Assembly (NCBI RefSeq): GCF_030817275.1 | Contig: NZ_JAUSZD010000002.1 | Span: 7,300,001-7,364,000, forward strand | DNA from: Paenibacillus sp. V4I7 | GTDB lineage: Bacteria > Bacillota > Bacilli > Paenibacillales > NBRC-103111 | Length of the DNA: 64,000 nucleotides | Direction of reading: 5' to 3' | Shown: positions 57,429 through 64,000 of the stretch, piece after piece | Numbering within the stretch: position 1 is the first letter of the stretch | How the letters are laid out: every line of letters starts with the position of its first letter | The notes under the pieces: generated by a model | Databases searched by the model: none | What the model saw: only the letters and a program-made list of their open reading frames with translations | Told to the model about the DNA's origin: nothing | Translations under genes and position numbers: made by a program

Positions 57429-60400
57429 ATGAAACAAATTATTAAATGGCGCTGGACGATTATCGCCTTATGGTTGGTAGCCACCGTAGTTCTCACGGTT
57501 TTTCAACCCGATGTGAATGCTATTTTAGGGCTTAGGGGCCAAGATCCGCTGCCAAAGGACAGTCCGTCCAAGGTTGCTGCATCGATTTTGAACAAAATGA
57601 ATGGAGTAGAAGGGACTAGCGATATCATCGTGTTCCACAACCCGAATAAACTGTCAGATGCGGATATGAAGCAAATCGAGTCAGGTATAACTTCTATGAA
57701 GAATCATCAAGCGGAGCTTGGTTTCGATCAATTGCTTGATCCTTTCTCACTGCCTGATGCGAAGTCCTCGCTTATTTCGGAGGATCAGACGACGTTAATG
57801 GCTAGCTTTAGTTTGGATAAAAGAGGACGTCATGTCGATGAGATTCAGCAGGAATTTGATGCTGTTTTGAAAGATGTGAACGTGGATTACTACCTCTCAG
57901 GTGAGGACTTCATTCAGAACGATTACATCAAAGCATCCGAGTCGGGTGTGGAAAAAAGTGCGGCGTTAACGGTGATTTTCATTTTAGCGGTGTTAGTCAT
58001 TATGTTCCGTTCCATTGTTATTCCAATCGTCTCGCTGCTTGCTGTGGGTATTTCCTACCTATGCTCCATGGGGATTGCCGCGCAGCTTATTGATAAGTTC
58101 GAGTTTCCAGTGACAAGTGTCACGCAAATGCTGTTAATTTTAATTCTTTTCGGCATTGGAACTGACTATAACATCTTGTTGTTTAATCGGTTTAAAGAAG
58201 AATTATCCCATGGTTTGTCCGTGGATGAAGCGATTATTGTGACGTATAAAACGGCTGGGAAAACGATTTTTTATAGTATTTTGACTGTATTTATTGCTTT
58301 CGCGAGCTTGACGTTCTCGGATTTTGGTATTTATAAATCAGGCAATGTGGTGGCTATTGGTACCGCGGTGCTCTTACTTGAAATTATGACAGTGACTCCT
58401 TTTCTTATGAAAGTACTGGGCAGTAAGTTGTATTGGCCTTCCAAGGGTGCAACCGGACATAAGGAAAGTAAATTTTGGGCGGGCTTGACGGCCATTGCTG
58501 TGAAAAGACCAGTGATCACAACGCTGCTTATTCTGATTGTGATGATTCCGATTGCCCTTTCCAACCATCAGAAGTTGTCTTTTGACCAGTTGAAAGAGTT
58601 AGGGAATGACCATGAATCCACCAAAGGATTCAGCCTTGTAGCGGATCATTTTAGCCGAGGCCAAGCACTGCCGACCATGGTCGTGATTGAGAATGATAAA
58701 GCACTTGATAATAATGACGGATTAGCCGCAATTGATAAGCTAACGGACAAATTGAAGAGTGTACCCGGCGTGGATAAGGTGTCCAGTGTGACGCAGCCAC
58801 AGTCGAAGCCGATTGATAACTTCTATATTTCGACGCAAACGTCGACTGTCGCAGAAGGAATTACGGCTTCGCAGAAGGGTGTCAATCAAATAAAAGATGG
58901 TTTGAATTTGATGCAGAGCAAACTGGTCAGTCCGGATTTGTCCGGCACCGACCAGTTAGTTGAGGGAACGGGTAAGGTTCAGGATGGTTACAGTCAGATT
59001 ACTGTTGCGCTTGGGCAAGTATCGAAGGGTATTGCGCAGGGTGCCGACGGAGCTGCGGAGCTAACTGCGGGCATTGCGAGCTTAAAGGACGGCATGACGC
59101 AAGTCGATGCCAATACGTCGAAGATTAGCAGCGGACTTACACAGCTGCAGCAGGGTTATAGTGCCTTAACTGACGGTTATCGTCAGATTGAAGGAAAGCT
59201 TCCTGGTATTCAGCAGGGGCTGACTGGGATGAACGGGCTTATTGGCGGGCTAGGTGCAAAGTACAGCCAACTGTCTTCGGATAGCGACTACATCAAGCTG
59301 AAGCAGACGGGAGAGGGCTTGGAATCCGGACTCGCCCAGCTGAACGGCGGGCTGAAGGAGCTTGGCGCGAATGCCGCCAAGTTGAATGGCTCTTTCGCTG
59401 AGGCTGCTGCGGGACTTACGCAGATTAACGGCGCGCAGGCGCAACTGGCTGCGGGATTGGCTTCACTGCAGAGCGGCTCAGAGGCGCTCGCGAAGGGGCT
59501 GAAGCAAGGCAGTGCGGGCAGCCAAGAGATCGCCGCGAACATGGCGAAGCTGAATGACGCGCTGGGCAGCGTCAAGGACGGTCAGCAGAAGCTGAACGAG
59601 GGCTTGTCGGGCTTGGCTGGCGGGATGAGCCAGTTGAAGGACGGCCTCGGCCAAAGCGGCAACGGACTTGGCGATGTGTCCGAAGGGCTTGGAAAAACGA
59701 GCCAGTTCCTGACGCAGCTGAACAGCTCGAAAACGTTCTTCATTCCGAAAGAAGCGCTAACTAGCGAGGATTTCGTCAAATCGCTGGATAGCTTCATGTC
59801 CAAAGATCGCAAGAGTACAAAACTCATTGTCATTCTGAAGGATGATCCGTACTCATCAGCGGCTATGGACACCATTGAGGGGATTAACGCCGAGCTAGCG
59901 TCTAGTTTGAAAGGCACGATGCTGGAGAAAGCGAAAGTCGGTGCCGCGGGACCAAGCTCCACGACCTATGACACGAACAAAGCACAGCTAGAATCGTTCA
60001 ATAGCACGGCGATCATCGTGATCATTGGCGTATTTATTGTCCTGTTGTTCGTGATACGGTCCTTCTGGCCAGCGGTCTATATCATCGTGTCCTTAGTGAT
60101 TTCCTACTATGTTGCGATGACCGCTACCAATATCGTTACAGATAAAATCATCGGTGCAGACGGCGTTTCGTCTTTCGTACCGTTCTTCTCCTTCATCATC
60201 ATCATCGCCGTCGGTGTCGACTACAGCATCTTCCTGATGATGCGATATAAAGAGCTGGGCGATTTATCGCCGTCTAAGGCGATTGTTCAGGCCGCTAAGC
60301 ATATCGGCGGCGTGGTGATCTCGGCTATGGTCATCCTCGGCGGTACCTTCGCGACGTTGGTTCCATCAGGCCTAGTTTTGCTGATTGAGCTAGCCGTTGC

Positions 60401-60539
60401 CGTGATCGTGGGGCTCGTTGTACTCTGCTTTATTTTGCTGCCGATGCTGCTGCCGGCTTTGCTCGCTATGCCTGAGGCACTGCGGATGAAGCGGAAGTCA
60501 GCGGCTAGGCAAGTGTCCACGGAGAGTAGAACCGCGTGA
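57429..60539 (+). CDS. MMPL/RND-family exporter with long central helical domain
   Basis: 1036 residues, two MMPL halves with six helices each (first about 10-360, GTDYNILLFNRFKEE in helix 4; second about 850-1020, GVDYSIFLMMRYKE). Between them (about 460-780) lies a Gly/Leu/Gln-rich helical region of roughly 11-residue repeats such as GLTQLQQGYSAL, LNGGLKEL, IAANMAKLNDAL, like the YhgE/YdgH-type extracellular stalk. It probably exports lipids or amphiphiles using proton motive force. The central region is more GC-rich than its flanks. The start follows GGAGGAGG. TetR operator upstream. Confidence 0.92.
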   Translation: MKQIIKWRWTIIALWLVATVVLTVFQPDVNAILGLRGQDPLPKDSPSKVAASILNKMNGVEGTSDIIVFHNPNKLSDADMKQIESGITSMKNHQAELGFDQLLDPFSLPDAKSSLISEDQTTLMASFSLDKRGRHVDEIQQEFDAVLKDVNVDYYLSGEDFIQNDYIKASESGVEKSAALTVIFILAVLVIMFRSIVIPIVSLLAVGISYLCSMGIAAQLIDKFEFPVTSVTQMLLILILFGIGTDYNILLFNRFKEELSHGLSVDEAIIVTYKTAGKTIFYSILTVFIAFASLTFSDFGIYKSGNVVAIGTAVLLLEIMTVTPFLMKVLGSKLYWPSKGATGHKESKFWAGLTAIAVKRPVITTLLILIVMIPIALSNHQKLSFDQLKELGNDHESTKGFSLVADHFSRGQALPTMVVIENDKALDNNDGLAAIDKLTDKLKSVPGVDKVSSVTQPQSKPIDNFYISTQTSTVAEGITASQKGVNQIKDGLNLMQSKLVSPDLSGTDQLVEGTGKVQDGYSQITVALGQVSKGIAQGADGAAELTAGIASLKDGMTQVDANTSKISSGLTQLQQGYSALTDGYRQIEGKLPGIQQGLTGMNGLIGGLGAKYSQLSSDSDYIKLKQTGEGLESGLAQLNGGLKELGANAAKLNGSFAEAAAGLTQINGAQAQLAAGLASLQSGSEALAKGLKQGSAGSQEIAANMAKLNDALGSVKDGQQKLNEGLSGLAGGMSQLKDGLGQSGNGLGDVSEGLGKTSQFLTQLNSSKTFFIPKEALTSEDFVKSLDSFMSKDRKSTKLIVILKDDPYSSAAMDTIEGINAELASSLKGTMLEKAKVGAAGPSSTTYDTNKAQLESFNSTAIIVIIGVFIVLLFVIRSFWPAVYIIVSLVISYYVAMTATNIVTDKIIGADGVSSFVPFFSFIIIIAVGVDYSIFLMMRYKELGDLSPSKAIVQAAKHIGGVVISAMVILGGTFATLVPSGLVLLIELAVAVIVGLVVLCFILLPMLLPALLAMPEALRMKRKSAARQVSTESRTA

Positions 60540-60561
60540 GCATGAAGTGAATGGATTGATA

Positions 60562-60597
60562 GGCGCCTCCCACATTTGTGGGTGGCGTTTTTTTTTG
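60562..60597 (+). terminator. Rho-independent terminator of the MMPL gene
   Basis: CGCCTCCCAC-ATTT-GTGGGTGGCG followed by T9. Confidence 0.88.
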
Positions 60598-60711
60598 TTG
60601 TGAATGTGGTGGCTTTAACGATGAAATTCAGTCTTACGTCTAGTGCAAGCCGTACAGATCCACTTCCCATTACCTAAAAAAAACACAAGTGAGTGAAAAG
60701 ACAATCCATTG

Positions 60712-60726
60712 TTGCAAGCGCTTTAG
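60712..60726 (+). promoter_or_regulatory. Catabolite-response-like site upstream of the sugar transporter
   Basis: TTGCAAGCGCTTTAG contains the central AAGCGCTT of CcpA cre sites and fits the left half well. It lies about 55 bp before the first permease gene, where it could overlap the promoter; a TATAAC at 60743 is the best -10 candidate. Confidence 0.45.
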
Positions 60727-60778
60727 CAGGGTACGATGTAGATATAACATCAGCGAAGAATAGTGAGGGGGGCCAAGA

Positions 60779-61741
60779 ATGGCGGTCAACGCACAAGCGG
60801 TAAAAAAGATGAATCAGCGCTCGCAGGCACGTAAAGGCAGTTCCTTTCTGCGAACGTTCTGGAAGTATAAGGCGCTGTATTTGATATCGCTGCCAGGGAT
60901 TTTGTATTTTATTGTTTTCAAGTATGTGCCCTTGTTAGGTTCAGTCATTGCTTTTCAAGATTACAACATTTTTGATGGCTTCAAGGGAAGTGAATGGGTT
61001 GGGTTCGAGCATTTCACACGGATGTTTGCCCACTATGACTTCCTCAAGATTTTGAAGAATACGATTCTGATCGGCATTTATGATCTGGTACTGGCTTTTC
61101 CGGCGCCAATCATACTCGCCTTGCTGCTTAACGAGCTGCGCGTTGTAGTGTACAAGCGTTTACTTCAAACCGTTGTTTACATGCCTCACTTCTTATCGTG
61201 GGTTATTGTGAGCGGGATTGCGATTGGTATTCTTTCTCCTTCAACGGGAGCTTTGAACCATTTCATCACTTGGTTAGGTTTCGAGCCGATTTATTTCATG
61301 GGTGAAGAGTCATGGATTCGTACAGTGCTCATTTCCTCGGGTATTTGGCGTGATTCCGGCTACGGTACGATCATTTATTTGGCCGCACTAGCAGGAATTA
61401 ATCCGGATCTGTATGAAGCTTCTGAGGTGGATGGCGCGAACCGCTGGAGACAAACCATTTCAATTACGCTACCGTCGCTTCTACCAACCATTATGATTTT
61501 GTTCCTCCTTCATATCGGTAAATTTTTGGACTTTGGATTCGAGCGCGTTTATGTGTTCTTGAACCCGTTAAATAAAGAAAATGGTGAAATTCTAGATACG
61601 TATATTTACACCGCAGGGTTGCTAGGTCAACAATTCAGCTATACGACCGCTATTGGACTTTTCAAAGCGTTAGTCGGCGTGATCTTTATTGTCACTGGAA
61701 ATATGCTAAGTAAAAAAACAACGGGTGAAAGCTTGTATTAA
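60779..61741 (+). CDS. Carbohydrate ABC transporter permease (LplB-like)
   Basis: 320 residues, six transmembrane helices. N-terminal WKYKALYLISLPGILYFIVFKYVPLLGSVIAFQDYNIF and the EAA loop YEASEVDGANRWRQTISITLPSLLPTIM are those of LplB-family CUT1 permeases, common in Paenibacillus for oligosaccharides or uronate polymers. It pairs with the YtcP-type permease downstream and the lipoprotein at the end of the window. No ATPase is encoded nearby, so a shared MsmX-type ATPase is likely. The start follows GAGGGGGG. Confidence 0.92.
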   Translation: MAVNAQAVKKMNQRSQARKGSSFLRTFWKYKALYLISLPGILYFIVFKYVPLLGSVIAFQDYNIFDGFKGSEWVGFEHFTRMFAHYDFLKILKNTILIGIYDLVLAFPAPIILALLLNELRVVVYKRLLQTVVYMPHFLSWVIVSGIAIGILSPSTGALNHFITWLGFEPIYFMGEESWIRTVLISSGIWRDSGYGTIIYLAALAGINPDLYEASEVDGANRWRQTISITLPSLLPTIMILFLLHIGKFLDFGFERVYVFLNPLNKENGEILDTYIYTAGLLGQQFSYTTAIGLFKALVGVIFIVTGNMLSKKTTGESLY

Positions 61742-61759
61742 GACGGAGGTGAACGCTTT

Positions 61760-62641
61760 ATGAATCGCAAGCCGACAGCCGGCTGGCAAGTTTTTAACAT
61801 CTTTAATGTGCTTTTTCTGACTCTCTTATCGCTGGCGATGCTCCTGCCGTTCTTAAACGTGATAGCCCAATCGTTCAGCTCTTCGGAAGCCATTGTGAAT
61901 GGTAAGGTGCTCTTCCTGCCTGTTCAATTTACAACGATCAACTATCAATATGTGTTCAGTGACGCAGCAATCTGGCGTTCCTTCGGAGTAACCGTGTATA
62001 TTACAGTAGTGGGTACCCTGATCAATCTCATCGCCACGGCATCATTGGCCTATCCGGTGTCTAGACCAGAATATGCTGGCCGTAACGTTGTAGTAATCAT
62101 GGTTCTCATTACGATGGTATTCACAGCTCCACTGATTCCAAACTTTATTTTGATGAAAAACTTACATTTGACGAATTCCCTTTGGGCTTTAATGCTTCCA
62201 GGCGCTATCAGTGCTTTCAACTTTTTCGTCATGCGGTCGTTCTTCTTGCAAATTCCGAGTGAGCTGATTGATTCCGGACGTATTGACGGCTGTTCCGAGC
62301 TCAGAATGATCTGGAATATCGTGCTTCCATTGTCCAAACCGGTTATGGCCTCTCTAGGGATCTTTTATGCGGTGGGTCACTGGAATACGTACCAGAGTGC
62401 ACTGTACTACATCAACAAGCCTGCCTTATGGCCGCTTCAGGTAAAGCTCCGTCAATTGATAGTGTCCGAGGATATCAGTATTGATCCGAACGCTTCCCAA
62501 TTCAGCGGACTTGCGAATATGGATCCGGAAGGCATCAAGATGGCGACCATTATTATTGCGACGCTCCCAATTATTCTGATCTATCCGTTCTTGCAGCGTC
62601 ATTTTGTTAAAGGAATGATGGTGGGTTCTGTAAAATCTTAA
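61760..62641 (+). CDS. Carbohydrate ABC transporter permease (YtcP/LplC-like)
   Basis: 293 residues, six transmembrane helices. FNVLFLTLLSLAMLLPFLNVIAQSFSSSEAIVNGKVLFLPVQFTTINYQYVF at the start and the EAA-type loop DSGRIDGCSELRMIWNIVLPLSKPVMASLG identify the YtcP/LplC group. The 18-bp gap to the upstream permease and the lipoprotein gene downstream indicate one operon. The start follows CGGAGGTGAACGCTTT with GGAGG at suitable spacing. Confidence 0.92.
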   Translation: MNRKPTAGWQVFNIFNVLFLTLLSLAMLLPFLNVIAQSFSSSEAIVNGKVLFLPVQFTTINYQYVFSDAAIWRSFGVTVYITVVGTLINLIATASLAYPVSRPEYAGRNVVVIMVLITMVFTAPLIPNFILMKNLHLTNSLWALMLPGAISAFNFFVMRSFFLQIPSELIDSGRIDGCSELRMIWNIVLPLSKPVMASLGIFYAVGHWNTYQSALYYINKPALWPLQVKLRQLIVSEDISIDPNASQFSGLANMDPEGIKMATIIIATLPIILIYPFLQRHFVKGMMVGSVKS

Positions 62642-62647
62642 GGAAAT

Positions 62648-62682
62648 AGTGCTGTATGGAATCAACAATTTCTACAGCATTC
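62648..62682 (+). promoter_or_regulatory. Stem-loop between permease and binding-protein genes
   Basis: GTGCTGTA pairs with TACAGCAT, with further GGAA/TTTC pairing inside. No T-run follows. It may protect the downstream mRNA or limit readthrough; role inferred. Confidence 0.45.
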
Positions 62683-62726
62683 TAAAAAAAAGACAAATCG
62701 AACTAAAGACATTCCATATCGGCAAT

Positions 62727-62744
62727 TTGTAAACGCTTTTACAA
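62727..62744 (+). promoter_or_regulatory. Catabolite-response-like palindrome before the binding-protein gene
   Basis: TTGTAAA-CGCT-TTTACAA is an 18-bp dyad whose core TGTAAACGCTTTTA matches the CcpA cre consensus at nearly all positions; a weaker related sequence, GTGAAAGCGTTCATA, follows at 62752. This suggests separate, sugar-repressed transcription of the binding-protein gene inside the operon. Confidence 0.6.
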
Positions 62745-62794
62745 TGAAGATGTGAAAGCGTTCATATCTTAGTGAAATGAAAAGAGGGGTAGAA

Positions 62795-64000
62795 ATGAAA
62801 AAATGGATTCCCACCACGATGGCAGCAGTAATGATGGCCAGTTTGCTGGTTGCATGCTCTTCTAAAACCGCTGAACAACCGGCTTCAAGCGCGGCGGCTG
62901 GCACGTCAAGCACAAAGCCTGCTGAAAAAACGAAATTCTCCATCTCCTTGCGTACACTCGCATTCGGACATGTAGAGAAGTCACCTGATATTAATCAAGA
63001 CAAATGGGTGAAAAAGTTAGAAGAAATGACGAACTCCGATATGAATATCGTACTTGTTCCTCACAAAGAATATGAGCAAAAAATGATTCAGATGTTTGCA
63101 ACCAATGACATTCCTGACGTTGTACAGGGCAGTGGTGGTGTGAACGGTAAAGAAATGGCAGGTTCCGTGAAGGCTGGCGTGTTCACGCCACTTGATGAAT
63201 TGTTGAAGAAGTATGGACCGAATCTGCTCAAAAAAGTGCCGAAAGACGCCTGGGATAACGTAACTTACCAAGGTAAAATTTTCGCTATTCCTGAATACTT
63301 GTCCAACCCATCCCGCCGCGCCATTTTCATTCGTAAAGATTTACTCGACAAAACAGGCCTAGGGGTTCCAAAAACAGTGGACGAGTACATGGCCGTACTT
63401 CGCAAGTTCAAAGAAATGGGCGTTGAGAACCCGTACATGGGTCGTGAAAACTTCAAGTATTCAGACTCCTTCTTCGGTGCATTCGATGTGTTCCCTTACC
63501 TATCCATGTTCGAGAAATCAGGCGATCAAGTTCTGCCTAAATTCTTCGACACAGAGAATATGACGAAAGCGCTGCAAACGTACAAAACAATGTTTGATGA
63601 AGGCTTGATCAATAAAGAATTCGCAACGATCAACGCCACAGTATTCAAAAACACTATTCTTGCGGGTAAAGCAGGGATGTGGTCCATGAATGCAAATGAA
63701 TTGCTGCAATGGGAAACACAGCTAAAAACAACAGTTCCAACGGGTGATATCGAGATTATCGCATCCCCGACAGGACCGGATGGCAAAGGCGGCCACTACT
63801 TGTACGGACCTGCGCCGCGTGCTTACTTCATCAATAAAAATGCTAAAAATGCTGCGCAAATCATCCAGTTCTTCGATTGGATGATGTCCGATGAGGCAGA
63901 GAAATACTTTACTTTCGGTATTGAAGGTGACACTTACAAAACGGTGGATGGCAAAATCGACTACAAAGCCCCAACGGATACAGCAGGTGTAGATGAAGAG
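62795..64000 (+). CDS. Extracellular sugar-binding lipoprotein, 5' part (LplA/YtcQ-like)
   Basis: Open to the right edge, so at least 402 residues; the end lies outside the window. Lipoprotein signal MKKWIPTTMAAVMMASLLVACSS, with Cys21 as lipid attachment, then an Ala/Ser/Thr-rich linker and an extracellular solute-binding family 1 domain: TNDIPDVVQGSGG, GVFTPLDELLKKYGPNL, VTYQGKIFAIPEY, FIRKDLLDKTGLGVPKTVDEYM. It delivers an oligosaccharide to the two permeases upstream. ATG follows AAAAGAGGGG. Substrate is not identifiable by eye. Confidence 0.92.
   Translation, partial: MKKWIPTTMAAVMMASLLVACSSKTAEQPASSAAAGTSSTKPAEKTKFSISLRTLAFGHVEKSPDINQDKWVKKLEEMTNSDMNIVLVPHKEYEQKMIQMFATNDIPDVVQGSGGVNGKEMAGSVKAGVFTPLDELLKKYGPNLLKKVPKDAWDNVTYQGKIFAIPEYLSNPSRRAIFIRKDLLDKTGLGVPKTVDEYMAVLRKFKEMGVENPYMGRENFKYSDSFFGAFDVFPYLSMFEKSGDQVLPKFFDTENMTKALQTYKTMFDEGLINKEFATINATVFKNTILAGKAGMWSMNANELLQWETQLKTTVPTGDIEIIASPTGPDGKGGHYLYGPAPRAYFINKNAKNAAQIIQFFDWMMSDEAEKYFTFGIEGDTYKTVDGKIDYKAPTDTAGVDEE

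Overview
The window looks like a chromosomal segment of a Gram-positive, endospore-forming member of the Paenibacillaceae, most likely Paenibacillus or a close relative. The evidence is an H-type small acid-soluble spore protein, two adjacent CotS-like spore coat kinase-fold proteins, LplB/YtcP-type sugar ABC permeases, YesM/YesN-type two-component proteins, Bacillus-type ribosome binding sites (AAGGAGG) with frequent TTG/GTG starts, and many U-tailed terminators. I see no rRNA, tRNA, CRISPR array, prophage or insertion sequence.

Layout, left to right. 1-5.1 kb: a glutamine-type two-component pair (GlnK/GlnL-like), then a polar amino-acid ABC transporter and an L-asparaginase, with a GlnL-like direct repeat and a 13-codon leader ORF in front of the transporter. 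5.1-7.1 kb: DinB, VOC and WYL-regulator genes on the minus strand. 7.2-11.1 kb: a sigma-54 activator divergent from an AldB-type aldehyde dehydrogenase and a DUF779 gene, with a textbook -24/-12 promoter. 11.2-13.7 kb: a complete-looking actin-type (ParM/ParR) segregation locus preceded by a 118-bp array of 7-bp repeats. 13.9-20.1 kb: a cyclic-di-GMP-I riboswitch and terminator leading into a 1969-residue secreted FN3/OmpL47-repeat protein. 20-24 kb: CotS-like pair and catalase. 24-29.5 kb: membrane-anchored sugar-binding protein, histidine kinase, AraC-type response regulator and a sugar/H+ symporter. 30-34.6 kb: MFS exporter, NADPH dehydrogenase, HxlR regulator and the ribulose-monophosphate formaldehyde pathway (hxlA, hxlB).

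34.7-46.4 kb: small accessory genes, an Na+-dependent transporter, sspH, an RlmN-type methyltransferase, two base-excision DNA glycosylases, a lipoprotein intradiol dioxygenase, threonine synthase, a secreted helical protein whose signal peptide is cut by a stop codon, and a secreted protein with five ~100-residue repeats. 46.6-50.2 kb: a heterodimeric ABC exporter. 50.5-53.8 kb: an MhqR-like quinone-stress cluster. 54-60.5 kb: luciferase-like monooxygenase, fatty acid desaturase, and a TetR/MMPL exporter pair with matching operators. 60.7 kb to the end: a CUT1 sugar ABC transporter (two permeases and the start of the binding protein) with catabolite-response-like sites.

The observations that go beyond ordinary annotation are: (i) the heptamer array beside parMR; (ii) an 11-bp TTCAG direct-repeat array at the promoters of two unrelated secreted proteins, placed identically relative to the -10 box, suggesting a shared OmpR/PhoB-type response regulator; (iii) short palindromes spaced about 51 bp apart in four separate intergenic regions, with at least three unrelated palindrome sequences; and (iv) a c-di-GMP riboswitch controlling the giant repeat protein.
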